From the NCBI GenBank assembly GCA_029260495.1, contig JAJDDD010000016.1:124001-188000 (forward strand): DNA of 64,000 nt, written 5' to 3'. Made by a program: the position numbers and the translations under genes. Position 1 is the stretch's first letter. Each line of letters opens with the position of its first letter. Under the pieces are notes generated by a model, which ran no database searches, was not told the origin of the DNA, and worked only from the letters and a program-made list of their open reading frames with translations. The DNA comes from Phycisphaerales bacterium (lineage in GTDB: Bacteria > Planctomycetota > Phycisphaerae > Phycisphaerales > UBA1924). Shown piece after piece: positions 37,258 through 46,920 of the stretch.

Positions 37258-40200
37258 TTATTGGCAAGCCCCCCAGGAGCCGAGGACATTCGCCAGATCA
37301 CCTGAACCGACACTGCCGGAGTTATCAAGGTCGAACTGGCTCAGCGTTGTCCCCCACGTTCCAAGCAGGAGCGCCATGTCAGCGCTTCCGACGAAGTTGT
37401 CGCCGTTGAAGTCCGCGTGCTTGCGCGCAAGCTGTGGAGCATCGTCAAGGCCGTCACTCAGGCAGTCATTGTCCTGGTCGATGCCGATGCGTCGCCCGGA
37501 CCCCGGCGGCACAGCTGACCACGTCAGACGATTGCCCGCCGCCACAAGGTCCACGAGGTCCTGGTGGGAAACGATCGTGCCAAGGTCTGAGCGGTAGAGC
37601 GTCGCCGGGTCGTTCGCAATGAGCCACCAGCCGCGCTGCGAATCGCCCACCAAACCCTTGACGACAACATCATTCCGACTCGGAACGAGCGCAGATTGCT
37701 GCAGCATCAAGTTGATGGTGGCCCAATCAGTTTCAGGTGCAGGAACGGGCTGCCCGAAGATCTGCTGCTGCGTGCCAGCCTGCTGGCCCGGCGCCGGCTG
37801 CATCTGCAATGTGTCCGTCGCAAGCACCTGCGCCCCAACGATCGGCATGACGTTGTTATTGATCGAAAGAATGTAGGCGGCCCCTTCATCCTGCTGCAGC
37901 GGACCGAAACCGAAAAAGAAGCTGAGGAACTCGTGCATGGAAGAAGGCTTGTCCTCTGCTTCATCACGGCCGTCGTGCACCATGCCAAACCCCGTGTACT
38001 TATCCAGGTGGAATTTTGCGCGCAGATCGCGGAAGTGCGGAACCATCTGAAGCTGCGCGAAGAGGCCGTTCAGATTGAAGGCCGAATCCCCGGTGATGGT
38101 GTTGCATTCATCCTCGACAGTGAGAGCGCCATCATGGGAAAGCTCATGGCACCGATCGCAGCTATTGATGACCAGCGCTCGACCATTTATCGCATTGACG
38201 TCCTTCTGCGTGTTGTCGCGATTGCGGTGAGGGTTCGGCGGATAGGCGATCGTCATAATAAAGTCGGCGTAGCGGTCCATGTCCGCCGGATCGAGTTGAT
38301 CGCCGCCAAGCAGATCCTCGAAAGCGCCGTTGAAATCCTGGAACTGTGGCTTGTCGCCGCGCCAATGGAATGGATCATGGCGATCAAGACCCTGCAAAGA
38401 CTGTGTCACCATCGGCCCCTTCACAGGATGGTTGATCCCATTGCCGTCCAGGCACGGGTTGCCGAAGAGATCAATGACGATGTGCGGCTTGTCATTAACA
38501 GTTGTCTTTGTGTGGTTCCCAAGATCCCACGCCAGGCCGTCAAGCGTGGAGTCAATATGGCACGTTGCGCAGCTCGCGCGGTTGAGATTGGAAAACTCAG
38601 TGCTGTAGAGAAAGTTTCGGCCTTCAGTTATGACCGCCGGCTCGGGATTGAAAAGGGAGAATGTCTCCACCTCCGTCAGGCTGTTGCGATCGAATGCATT
38701 GACAACTGAAACAGTCATCGCGGTCCGGTCAACGGTGTAGACGCGCGAGGTAATCGGGTCGTAGGCCAGCCCGCGCGGGCCCTTGCCAACATCAACCCGA
38801 TCAAGAACCGCGCCGGTGACGCCGTCGAGCGAAGCGAGTTTGTTCGAGCCGTGACCCAGCGCGAAGGCGTGGTTGCCAGAAGGTGTGAAAATGATGGCCG
38901 ACGGATTCGAGATCGCGTCAGCGTGGGCGTCAGGGTTGAAGACAGATGGATCGTCAAAGTTCAGGATGCCTTCGTTGAGATCGCGATTGTCGAGTGTTGG
39001 AGTTACGGAGTTGATATTGCGGATGATCGTGAGTTCATGATCAATGAAAACGCCCTGATGGTTTGGCTCAAGTCGCGTCACATTGTTGGCGTCAATGGAA
39101 AGAACGAAGAGATCACCAGTGACCGGGTTCCGCGCCATCGCGGGAAGAGTCGTGCCGACATTGGAGACAATCTTCTGAGAAACCATCGCAGCAGGGGAGG
39201 AGACATCCACAACCTCGATATCATGATCGAGTGTGTCCTTCACGTCATTGATCGTGTCGGTGAACGTATCAAAGGCGTTGACATGTGTTGGGTTTTCAAG
39301 TTCCCACTGAGCCAGCGCGACGGGGTCAGGATTGCCCGCGCCGTCCGAGATGACATTGATAATGTCACCCCAGGGATTGTTGGTGGTCACACCTGCATCT
39401 GGCACGATGCGCATGACGAAAGGAGCCGGTGTTTCGGGGACAGCCGATGGGTCGGGCCATTCGCCGAGTCCGCCGGCGCCGCCCGCGGTAAAGATCGGCG
39501 CCGTCAGACTTAAGAACTGCCCGATCACCAGATCAGGAAACGAAGTGTTGGTCGTGCCGGCGCCGGGATCGTCAGGGTCGATCAGCAACTCAAAAATGAC
39601 AGGCTGGCCCGCGACGTAGGTGTTGTTTCCAGAAAGAAGTGAGGCGACCGCGATGGTGTCGGTCGTCGGGTCATACGTTGCAGCCCGGCCGCCGTGCATA
39701 TCGAGGATGTGTGTGCCGACAATATTGTGTGTGGTGGTGTTGACCGCAACGAGGCCGGACTTCTCATCGATCGCATCGCCCTCACCCGCAAGCGGTGGCC
39801 CTTCGCAGACAACGAACGCGTGACTGCCGGCGGCATTGAAGAGAATCACCCCCGGCTCGTCGCCCACGTCGATAATGTCAGCGGTCTCCCCGGAGTTCAG
39901 ATCGATGACAGTGATGTTGTCGGACAGGCGATTGGAAACCCAGAGTTCGTTGTCGCTGCGCAGCGCAAGCGCGACCGGGTCGAGCCCCACAGGAAACTCG
40001 CGTGTGATTCCGAGTCGGACCCCGGTCGTGTCGATTTCCACAACGCGGTTGTTCGGTGTATTGGTGACGTAGAGCTTCGAGCCGTCGCTGGAGAGGACGG
40101 CGGGAACAATGAGCGGGCTTTCAAAGTTGACGAAAGCGCCGGATTCCAGCGGCGCATCATGCGGATCATCAGGATCGGGAAATGGGTCTGGCCCTGTGGC

Positions 40201-40401
40201 GCCTCGCTGGAACGGCAGGCCCATTTCAAGAATATCCTCGATGGTGGGATGCCCGGGGTTGACTTGGGTTCGCTGTGCAGATTCGATGCGCACGAGCTGA
40301 TCGTTTGACTGGACATCAGTCGAAAGTCCGGCAGCAAAAACCAGAGCTGCGGTCGTCGTGACGCCAACGACACTGAGTGTGGCTTGGGTCGCATATTTCA
40401 T
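37258..40401 (-). CDS. Secreted YVTN beta-propeller protein with c-type heme sites and dockerin-like C-terminus
   Basis: 1047 residues. AGGAG lies 9 bases before the ATG; a signal peptide spans about 1-25. YVTN/SMP-30-like propeller repeats dominate the first half (K-L-Y-V-T-N-T-P-N-N, E-L-W-V-S-N-R-L-S-D-N, H-A-F-V-V-C). Two C-x-x-C-H heme c sites follow: C-A-T-C-H and, further on, C-D-R-C-H. This suggests a periplasmic or surface electron-transfer protein, possibly peroxidase-like. The last about 50 residues are two dockerin-like repeats (D-F-N-G-D-N-F-V ... L-L-G-T-W-G; D-L-D-N-S-G-S-V ... V-L-G-S-W-G). A clear terminator follows. Confidence 0.85.
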   Translation of the reverse strand: MKYATQATLSVVGVTTTAALVFAAGLSTDVQSNDQLVRIESAQRTQVNPGHPTIEDILEMGLPFQRGATGPDPFPDPDDPHDAPLESGAFVNFESPLIVPAVLSSDGSKLYVTNTPNNRVVEIDTTGVRLGITREFPVGLDPVALALRSDNELWVSNRLSDNITVIDLNSGETADIIDVGDEPGVILFNAAGSHAFVVCEGPPLAGEGDAIDEKSGLVAVNTTTHNIVGTHILDMHGGRAATYDPTTDTIAVASLLSGNNTYVAGQPVIFELLIDPDDPGAGTTNTSFPDLVIGQFLSLTAPIFTAGGAGGLGEWPDPSAVPETPAPFVMRIVPDAGVTTNNPWGDIINVISDGAGNPDPVALAQWELENPTHVNAFDTFTDTINDVKDTLDHDIEVVDVSSPAAMVSQKIVSNVGTTLPAMARNPVTGDLFVLSIDANNVTRLEPNHQGVFIDHELTIIRNINSVTPTLDNRDLNEGILNFDDPSVFNPDAHADAISNPSAIIFTPSGNHAFALGHGSNKLASLDGVTGAVLDRVDVGKGPRGLAYDPITSRVYTVDRTAMTVSVVNAFDRNSLTEVETFSLFNPEPAVITEGRNFLYSTEFSNLNRASCATCHIDSTLDGLAWDLGNHTKTTVNDKPHIVIDLFGNPCLDGNGINHPVKGPMVTQSLQGLDRHDPFHWRGDKPQFQDFNGAFEDLLGGDQLDPADMDRYADFIMTIAYPPNPHRNRDNTQKDVNAINGRALVINSCDRCHELSHDGALTVEDECNTITGDSAFNLNGLFAQLQMVPHFRDLRAKFHLDKYTGFGMVHDGRDEAEDKPSSMHEFLSFFFGFGPLQQDEGAAYILSINNNVMPIVGAQVLATDTLQMQPAPGQQAGTQQQIFGQPVPAPETDWATINLMLQQSALVPSRNDVVVKGLVGDSQRGWWLIANDPATLYRSDLGTIVSHQDLVDLVAAGNRLTWSAVPPGSGRRIGIDQDNDCLSDGLDDAPQLARKHADFNGDNFVGSADMALLLGTWGTTLSQFDLDNSGSVGSGDLANVLGSWGACQ

Positions 40402-40713
40402 GAAAGCGTTCTCCTATCAGCGCACATGGCCCATGCGCGCGTAATAGATGGAAATGCAAGGACGGCGCCATGGGCGCAACTCATGAAAAAATGCACTTGA
40501 CATTGCGAGAGGGCATGTTTTGTGAGAGTGACTCATGCGCAGGTGGCGGGAGTATTAGCCGGCCGAGTTCGGAAAGGCACGCCCGGGCCGCGCTGGCAAG
40601 TGGTGAAAACTTTCACCAACCCCGTTATCGGTCGACATGTGTTTGGAAATGGGCCTGGTTTTGGGTTGTAGAGCCGGGTTGGGCGTGGGTAGAGTGTGAG
40701 TTGATCTTTCTAA
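40402..40713. other. Intergenic region between divergent genes
   Basis: About 310 bases between the propeller cytochrome (minus) and the prepilin-like gene (plus). Reading frames here lack family features. A TTGACA hexamer near 40498 has no well-placed -10. I can assign no gene. Confidence 0.5.
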
Positions 40714-41562
40714 GTGGAGTGGAGGAGATTGGGGCAAGGACCAGGCATTCCGAATCGGAAGCTCAAGAACTGGCGCCAGCGCGCTGGTGATCCACAGGTG
40801 GACGCCCAGCGAGGATTTACGCTTCTTGAACTGCTGATCACGATCGGCATCATCGCTGTGCTGCTGTCGCTGATGTTGCCCGTGGTCAGCGGGGCGATGC
40901 GGTCAGCCCGGAGCTTTAAGTGCAAAATGTCGCTTCGCACTGTGGCCTTTGATTTCTCTCTTTATGGCGACCCGGAGTTGCATGGCGATCGCGGCCGAGA
41001 CGATCGGCTCGGGGATCGGTTCACGCTGTCAGCTTTCATCGACAGTCAATATGGGGCGGCGGACTTTTGGCGCCACGGCGATGAACCGGAGTTGCCCTCG
41101 CAGTGGCCACGATTGATGGATAATGGAACAGACCCAATGCGCTGCGCCGAAGTGAAGGGGGATGTGGTGCTTCGCCCGCGCACGCCTTGCGTAGATGGCG
41201 CGCTGCAAACGCCGCAGAACGTGTCATACACATTCAACATGCGCTTGGCCTACACGATAATCCAGATCCGTGAATCAGAGCGTCTTTTCCCAGGGAAGCT
41301 CGACATGGACACTCTGGCGCAGTCGAACGTGCCTTTGGCATGGGATGTCGACGGCGCCGAAGCCTCCAGGCGGGAGTCCGTGCCGGTATTGTCAGCGCCC
41401 ACACTCAAGGATTCAGGGCCCTTTGCCAATGATCGGTATTGGTTCCCATCCATGCGCCACAGCAAGACGCTCAACGTGGCGTTTGTTGATGGACACGTTG
41501 ATTCGTCGCCGACGCCTGCAGAGGAGTCGGGCTGGCGATGGGACTACCAGGCGATGCGGTAG
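40714..41562 (+). CDS. Type II/IV prepilin-like protein with H-x9-DG C-terminal motif
   Basis: About 282 residues from a GTG at 40714; the exact start is uncertain (TTG 40729 or GTG 40798 are possible). The leader R-G-F-T-L-L-E-L-L-I-T-I-G-I-I-A-V is the type IV prepilin cleavage site and hydrophobic helix. The C-terminal block M-R-H-S-K-T-L-N-V-A-F-V-D-G-H-V-D is the H-x9-DG motif of the DUF1559 prepilins, which are numerous in planctomycetes. Such pseudopilins are processed by PilD and assembled by a T2SS or T4P machine. The next gene, a histidine kinase, starts 10 bases later. Confidence 0.85.
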   Translation: MEWRRLGQGPGIPNRKLKNWRQRAGDPQVDAQRGFTLLELLITIGIIAVLLSLMLPVVSGAMRSARSFKCKMSLRTVAFDFSLYGDPELHGDRGRDDRLGDRFTLSAFIDSQYGAADFWRHGDEPELPSQWPRLMDNGTDPMRCAEVKGDVVLRPRTPCVDGALQTPQNVSYTFNMRLAYTIIQIRESERLFPGKLDMDTLAQSNVPLAWDVDGAEASRRESVPVLSAPTLKDSGPFANDRYWFPSMRHSKTLNVAFVDGHVDSSPTPAEESGWRWDYQAMR

Positions 41563-41571
41563 TCTCTCCGG

Positions 41572-42999
41572 ATGTCGCTTCAGCAAAAATTCGCAGTGCT
41601 CTTTTGCCTGCTGGGTCTGACAATCGTCGTGAGTCTCGGGACGGCGATGTGGTCGTTCCGGCTGTTGCAGCGCGAGGTTTCCGAGCCATTAGCAAGCATT
41701 CCCGTGCTTCTCGGGGATTTGGAAGCCGTTCGCCGGGGAATGGAGCTCGCAGAGAGTGGCGACGCAGACGCGCTCACCGAGGCCCGTGAAGCGCTGGCGC
41801 GGATTGAACAAAGCCCATGGTCGCGATTTTTCGGAGGCGCACAGGCGGTGCGCATATTGGATGACACACTGGATCGCGGGCGTGATCCCGCTGTGGGCGA
41901 CCACGAGCGCAGCGAAGCGTTCGATACCGGGCGGCGCATTGTGGCCCGCATGCAGCAGAGCGTCTACGGGAGCGCCGAACTGGCGCTGGCGCATTCAGCG
42001 GATATCCGCGCACAGCTGCTGTTGGTGTTGGGGTTGGCGCTCTTGAGCGCGCTTCTGCTGTGCGCACTGGGCGCCCTGCTGATTCGACGCTGGGTTCTTA
42101 AACCTGTCGGAGAGCTGCGCACAGCGACGGCCCGTATCGCTGCCGGCGATTTTTCACACCGAACCCCGGTCGCGGGAAGCGATGAGCTTGCCCAGCTTTC
42201 TGCCGAGGTCAATCAGATGGCGGGGATGGTTTCAGCGATGCAGGAGGAGCGCATTCAGCGTGAAAGGCTGGCGGCGATCGGGGAGGTCGTGCGCAGGCTT
42301 GCGCACAACCTGCGGAACCCGCTCTCAGGCATCCGCTCGCTGGCGGAGCTTTCGCGTGATGAACTTGATGAGGCGAGTGAGCTCCGCGAGAACCAGGATC
42401 GAATTGTGGGGACGGTGGATCGGTTCGAGCGCTGGCTGACGGAGCTGCTTGAGGCGACGTCGCCTTTGGCGATTGTGCCCGGGGAGCATGAGGTGGGGGG
42501 GTGGCTTGAGGGCTTGATCGCTGCGCACACGCCGGCGGCAGAGTCAAGGGATGTGCGCATCACAGTGGACACTGGGGCGGCGCCCACCCGGGCCCGGTTT
42601 GACAGAAGGCATCTGGAACAGGCGGTGGTGGCAATATTGACCAATGCCATCGAGGCTTCGCCACGGGGCGGGATTGTGGCTGTGGGCGCGAAAGAGGGTG
42701 AAGATGGGCGATTCTGGGAGCTTCAAATCGCAGATGAGGGGACTGGGGTGTCGGAAGAGTTGACCGGCAAGATCTTCGCGGCACACTTCACAACGAAGGC
42801 GGAAGGAACCGGCATCGGTCTTGCAGTTGCTCAGCAGGTCGTTCGCGGGCACGGGGGGGCCTTGAGTGTCCGGATTGGCGATGGGCAGGTTTCTGGCGCC
42901 GATTCGGAGGTTAAAGGTGGCCGCGGAGCGACATTTGTGATTCGATTACCGGTGGAGGCACGCGGGGACGAGACTCCCGAGTCCGACCCGGACGTGTAA
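41572..42999 (+). CDS. NtrB-like sensor histidine kinase
   Basis: 475 residues. Two transmembrane helices (about 5-25 and 147-170) flank a periplasmic sensor of about 120 residues. A HAMP domain follows (about 172-225), then a HisKA segment with the phosphoacceptor His245 in R-L-A-H-N-L-R-N-P-L-S-G-I, and a HATPase domain with N-A-I-E-A (N box), D-E-G-T-G-V (G1) and G-T-G-I-G-L-A-V (G2). The H-box style and the sigma-54 partner just downstream put it in the NtrB/AtoS-like group. The stimulus is unknown. Confidence 0.93.
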   Translation: MSLQQKFAVLFCLLGLTIVVSLGTAMWSFRLLQREVSEPLASIPVLLGDLEAVRRGMELAESGDADALTEAREALARIEQSPWSRFFGGAQAVRILDDTLDRGRDPAVGDHERSEAFDTGRRIVARMQQSVYGSAELALAHSADIRAQLLLVLGLALLSALLLCALGALLIRRWVLKPVGELRTATARIAAGDFSHRTPVAGSDELAQLSAEVNQMAGMVSAMQEERIQRERLAAIGEVVRRLAHNLRNPLSGIRSLAELSRDELDEASELRENQDRIVGTVDRFERWLTELLEATSPLAIVPGEHEVGGWLEGLIAAHTPAAESRDVRITVDTGAAPTRARFDRRHLEQAVVAILTNAIEASPRGGIVAVGAKEGEDGRFWELQIADEGTGVSEELTGKIFAAHFTTKAEGTGIGLAVAQQVVRGHGGALSVRIGDGQVSGADSEVKGGRGATFVIRLPVEARGDETPESDPDV

Positions 43000-43016
43000 A
43001 TGAGGATGGAGGCGCC

Positions 43017-44495
43017 GTGGCGCAAATACTCGTCATTGAGGATGAAGAAAACCTGCGGCTATCGATCGGTCGGCGCCTGGGCAAGGCTGGGCACGAGGTG
43101 GCCGAGGCTTCGGACGCTGCCGGAGCGTGGCAGCGGACGCGCGAGGTCGATATTGACCTGGTGCTTACGGATATTAATTTGGGTGGGGGCGAAACGGGGG
43201 TTGAACTGCTCAAGAGGCTGCGAGCAGATGGGTTTGAGGGCGTGATCATTGTGATGACGGCGTACGGCACCGTGGAGAACGCGGTGCAGGCGATGCGCGA
43301 CGGGGCGGATGATTACCTTCAGAAGCCAATAAGTCTTGAAGAGTTGACGTTACAGGCGGAGAGGTGGCTTGAGCAGCGGCGCGCTGCGAAGCGGCTGAGG
43401 CTTTACGAACGATTACAGCGCACAGAGGCTGCGACGCAGGGAATTGTGGGCAAAAGCGAGGCATGGACGGCTGCGATGGAAGTGGCGGAGCGGCTGGCAC
43501 AGTTACCGATTCCCAATGGGGCGCCGACGGATGGTCTGCTGGGCGGCGCGGCGCTTCCTTCAATTTTGTTGCTCGGGGAGACGGGTGTTGGCAAGGGCGT
43601 GCTGGCGCGGCACATTCATCAGCGCGCGACGTCGGGAGGGGATGAAAGTTCCGAAACTGAGTCGCCGTTCGTGCATGTGAACTGCTCGGCGCTGCCCGCG
43701 ACGCTGGTGGAGAGTGAACTCTTTGGACACGAAAAGGGCGCGTTTACGGATGCGAAGGCGGCGCGGGCGGGTCTTTTTGAGATGGCTGAGGGGGGCACGA
43801 TATTTTTGGATGAAATCGGGGAGATGCCAACGGATCTGCAAGCGAAGCTTCTTCTCGTTGTGGAACAGGGTTCATACCGGCGCGTGGGGGGCTCGAAGGA
43901 GCGGCGGGTTCGGGCGAGGCTGATCGTTGCAACGAATCAAGATCTGGAAAAACGATGTCAGGATGGCGGATTCCGGCGAGATCTCTACTACCGGCTGAAT
44001 GCGTTTACGATCTCAATTCCGCCGCTTCGGGAGCGCGGAGCGGATGTGGACCTGCTGGCGGACGCGATGCTCGAGCGATTCTCGAAACAGTTTGGGCGGG
44101 GCGAGACGAGTTTGTCAGCTTTGGCGCGAGCAGCAGTTCATAAGCATGATTGGCCGGGAAATGTACGCGAGTTGGCCAACGCCATTCAGCGCGCGGTGAT
44201 GCTGACAGATGACGCTGAGATCGGGGCGAATGATCTTGGCTTGAGCGCACGGGCCACGCGGCTGATGGTGGAAACTGCGAGCAATGGCGATGTAAATGGT
44301 CTTGTCTTTGACTTCGAACGCGGGATTCATTGCGCAGACGCTGTTGAGAAGGCATTGATTCAGCAGGCGCTGGAGCACGCGAAGGGCAACGTCTCCAAGG
44401 CGGCGAAGCTCATCGGTATGAACCGGAGCAGCTTCCGGTACAGATTGGAGCGGAGCGGGTTGATTGATTTTGCACAGGAGATTGCAAATCGATGA
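43017..44495 (+). CDS. NtrC-family sigma-54-dependent response regulator
   Basis: 492 residues. The GTG start at 43017 has GGAGG 5 bases upstream. Receiver domain with Asp52 in L-V-L-T-D-I-N and Lys103 in L-Q-K-P. AAA+ domain with Walker A G-E-T-G-V-G-K-G (187-194), the sigma-54 contact loop as G-A-F-T-D-A (241-246) rather than G-A-F-T-G-A, and [10 protein letters not shown] Fis-type helix-turn-helix ends the protein ([16 protein letters not shown]). It follows its kinase by 17 bases and overlaps the next gene by 4. Confidence 0.95.
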   Translation: MAQILVIEDEENLRLSIGRRLGKAGHEVAEASDAAGAWQRTREVDIDLVLTDINLGGGETGVELLKRLRADGFEGVIIVMTAYGTVENAVQAMRDGADDYLQKPISLEELTLQAERWLEQRRAAKRLRLYERLQRTEAATQGIVGKSEAWTAAMEVAERLAQLPIPNGAPTDGLLGGAALPSILLLGETGVGKGVLARHIHQRATSGGDESSETESPFVHVNCSALPATLVESELFGHEKGAFTDAKAARAGLFEMAEGGTIFLDEIGEMPTDLQAKLLLVVEQGSYRRVGGSKERRVRARLIVATNQDLEKRCQDGGFRRDLYYRLNAFTISIPPLRERGADVDLLADAMLERFSKQFGRGETSLSALARAAVHKHDWPGNVRELANAIQRAVMLTDDAEIGANDLGLSARATRLMVETASNGDVNGLVFDFERGIHCADAVEKALIQQALEHAKGNVSKAAKLIGMNRSSFRYRLERSGLIDFAQEIANR

Positions 44496-46081
44496 GATAC
44501 GCGCGCGGAAGACAGTCTACAGCGGGCGCGATGCTTTGGTGTGTATTTGCGTCGGCGGCAACAGGCTCTGGCGGAGCAGCAGTGGCGCCGACGGAGGGAC
44601 CGAACGGGAATGAAGTGACAAACGTCAACGCGCGGGTGGTGGTGAACAACGTCGCGATGTGGACGGACGCCGTCGGCGACGCGATGGTGCGGCGGACGGA
44701 CGTGGTTCAGGCTGGAGACATGGAAAACTTTGATGCGCAGGTGATCGATCTGCGGCAAGTGACGGTGGCTGGGTGGCTGCCCGACGATCCGGTTGGGAAC
44801 CCATACGTTGGCGCGGTGGTGGCGCCGAATGCGGCGCACTTGTTGCGTCTACAAATAGTGTTTGATGGTCTGGTAAACCCTCCGGGGACGATCGGCCTTG
44901 GCGGGCGGCCGTTTGAGCCGTTTCGATATGGGCCTCGGCCGGTGTATGGATTCATCGAAATCGACATTGACGGGAAGATCAACACCGGCGGCACGCTGGA
45001 GTCTGCAGCGACGTTGACATATTTGGCGAATGTAGCGCGTTTTGGCGGGCGCCCGAATGCGGCCATCCGCGATCGAGTCGCGCTGAAGTTTGCGAACTAT
45101 GACAATGACATCAGCACGCCGCCGCAATATGAGCGATCGGGGATCGAATGGGTGTTGACGTTCTGCGGATGCTCGGACATCTCGATTGTGAGCGGGGATA
45201 TTGAGGGCGACTCGGCATTCAACGCTGGAGAGACGTGGATCATGCAGAGCCGCTTCTTTCAGCGCACGACCGGATTTAAGGATGTCAGCGCATCGAATGG
45301 GAGCAATCCGGGTTTGTATGACCCGATGGTGAATCTGCGCTTCGCGCATAATGACGTGACGGACACGACGACGGTGACATTGGTGTATCCGCTCGATCAG
45401 GTCGGCGCTGGGATGCTTGCCGGCGCCCCGGCTGAGCCCTTGAACGGCGACATTCTCGATCAGCACAGCATCGAGGAAGGCATGCAGGATGTGATTGATT
45501 TCCTGGGAGTCTTGCCCGCGCCGGGGCAGACGTTTCTGATCGCGGATGGCTGGGCGGGAGCGACGATCGGCAATTTTCTTGATCCAACATGCTGGAATCT
45601 GACAGCGATTGTGGGCACAACCTATTCAATGGCCGTCACATCGCTGTATGTGTACACCGACGTGGGATTTACGGAAACCAGAGGCGACCTGAACGGTGAT
45701 GGCGCTGCGAATCAGGTGGACGCGGGCATTTTTGACACTTCGCTTTTATCGCTGGATGGCGGACCTGACGATTTCGACGGGATGACCAACGGCGAAGTGG
45801 TCATTGCATCGCATGCCCGAAACTTTTCGATGCTGGATACGGATGGAGATGGGTTTATTAATGTGCTGGATCGAGATTTGATCGATCCACCGCCCCCGCC
45901 GGTCTTTGGTGATCTGAATGGTGATGGCGTGGTGGGCGCTGTCGATTTGGCGATCCTGCTTGGCGGGTGGGGAGGCGCGCCGGACGCACAGGGTGATTTG
46001 AATGAGGATGGTGTCGTGGGAGCGCTGGACTTGGCGCTGATGCTGGGAGCGTGGGGGAATGGATCAATGATGACGCCGTAA
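44492..46081 (+). CDS. Secreted protein with dockerin-like C-terminus, co-encoded with the two-component system
   Basis: 529 residues. Its start overlaps the stop of the NtrC-like gene (ATGA). The N-terminus is Arg-rich followed by a hydrophobic stretch ending G-G-A-A-V-A-P, a plausible signal peptide. The body is beta-rich with Y-G-F-I-E-I-D-I-D-G and no known catalytic motif. A Ca-binding-like D-L-N-G-D-G-A-A-N-Q-V-D lies at about 400, and D-T-D-G-D-G-F-I further on. The C-terminus has two tandem repeats, D-L-N-G-D-G-V-V-G-A-V-D-L-A-I-L-L-G-G-W-G and a near copy. Possibly the output or sensor of the neighbouring system; function unknown. Confidence 0.78.
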   Translation: MRYARGRQSTAGAMLWCVFASAATGSGGAAVAPTEGPNGNEVTNVNARVVVNNVAMWTDAVGDAMVRRTDVVQAGDMENFDAQVIDLRQVTVAGWLPDDPVGNPYVGAVVAPNAAHLLRLQIVFDGLVNPPGTIGLGGRPFEPFRYGPRPVYGFIEIDIDGKINTGGTLESAATLTYLANVARFGGRPNAAIRDRVALKFANYDNDISTPPQYERSGIEWVLTFCGCSDISIVSGDIEGDSAFNAGETWIMQSRFFQRTTGFKDVSASNGSNPGLYDPMVNLRFAHNDVTDTTTVTLVYPLDQVGAGMLAGAPAEPLNGDILDQHSIEEGMQDVIDFLGVLPAPGQTFLIADGWAGATIGNFLDPTCWNLTAIVGTTYSMAVTSLYVYTDVGFTETRGDLNGDGAANQVDAGIFDTSLLSLDGGPDDFDGMTNGEVVIASHARNFSMLDTDGDGFINVLDRDLIDPPPPPVFGDLNGDGVVGAVDLAILLGGWGGAPDAQGDLNEDGVVGALDLALMLGAWGNGSMMTP

Positions 46082-46093
46082 TGAGTGGTCGCG

Positions 46094-46657
46094 TCAGGCT
46101 TCGACAGATTCAAGGATGAGATGCAGGATGACGAGGTGGGCTTCCTGGATGTGGGCGGTGTCGTCGGCGTTCACGATGAGAGGGTGATCGCAGAGGGGGG
46201 CGCAGGGGCCGCCGGTTTTGCCGAGCAGGCCGACTGTTGTGGCGCCGCGAGCCCGGGCTGCTTCGAGTGCGAGGACGAGGTTGGGGCTCTTCCCGCTGGT
46301 GGAGAAGACGACGAGAATGTCTTCGGGCGTCGCGAGGGCTTCGATCTGGCGTTTGAAGACGTGCTCGAAGCCGAAGTCGTTGGCGATGCAGGTGAGGGTG
46401 GTGGGATCGGCATTGAGGCAGGTGGCGGCGAGTGGGTGACGGGGTTTGCAATATTTGCCGAGCAGTTCTTCAGCGAGGTGAAGGGCCTGCGCCGCGGAGC
46501 CCCCGTTGCCACAGGTGAGGATTTTGCCGCCAAACTGAAGAGCGGATATGCATGCGTGGGTGATGGACTGGATCTGCTCGGCCTGGTCCGCGAGGGCGGC
46601 GATGGTGCGGCTGGATTGGGCGATGCGGGCGAGGATGGATTCGGGAGCGCTGGGCAT
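46094..46657 (-). CDS. gmhA: Sedoheptulose-7-phosphate isomerase
   Basis: Converts sedoheptulose 7-phosphate to glycero-manno-heptose 7-phosphate, the first step of ADP-heptose synthesis for LPS core or other glycans. 187 residues, the usual length, with one SIS domain: C-G-N-G-G-S-A-A-Q-A-L-H-L-A-E-E-L and V-F-S-T-S-G-K-S-P-N-L. The C-terminal helix with H-I-Q-E-A-H-L-V-I-L-H supplies the active-site His. It stands alone, convergent with the dockerin-tagged gene 12 bases away. Confidence 0.93.
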   Translation of the reverse strand: MPSAPESILARIAQSSRTIAALADQAEQIQSITHACISALQFGGKILTCGNGGSAAQALHLAEELLGKYCKPRHPLAATCLNADPTTLTCIANDFGFEHVFKRQIEALATPEDILVVFSTSGKSPNLVLALEAARARGATTVGLLGKTGGPCAPLCDHPLIVNADDTAHIQEAHLVILHLILESVEA

Positions 46658-46808
46658 GGCCCTCAGTGTGGCGTTGGATGCGGTTGAACGCCACTGGCGG
46701 CGGCTTTAAGGGCGGGGAAGTTCAGCATGCGCCGACGGAGCGGAGGTTGTTCGCTAGACTTGTCGGCCGCGCTGTCGCGCGGGTGAAAGACGAGAAGATG
46801 AGGAAGAC

Positions 46809-46881
46809 GGGGGCGTAGCTCAGTTGGCAGAGCATCGGCCTTTTAAGCCGCTGGTCGTGGGTTCGAGTCCCACCGCCCTCA
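46809..46881 (+). tRNA. tRNA-Lys (anticodon TTT)
   Basis: 73 nt. Acceptor GGGGGCG / CGCCCTC (one G-U), discriminator A; D-arm AGCTCAGTTGGCAGAGC. The anticodon loop CTTTTAA gives anticodon TTT; the first anticodon-stem pair is T-C mismatched. T-arm GGGTTCGAGTCCC. CCA is not encoded. Confidence 0.95.
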
Positions 46882-46920
46882 TTTGAATAGCAGGAATTGT
46901 AAAGGAAAGGACAGGGAGGG

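Noticed and set aside
43739-43756. G-A-F-T-D-A in the NtrC-like protein as an inactivating change
   Set aside because: This variant of the G-A-F-T-G-A loop occurs in other sigma-54 activators, so loss of function is not implied.
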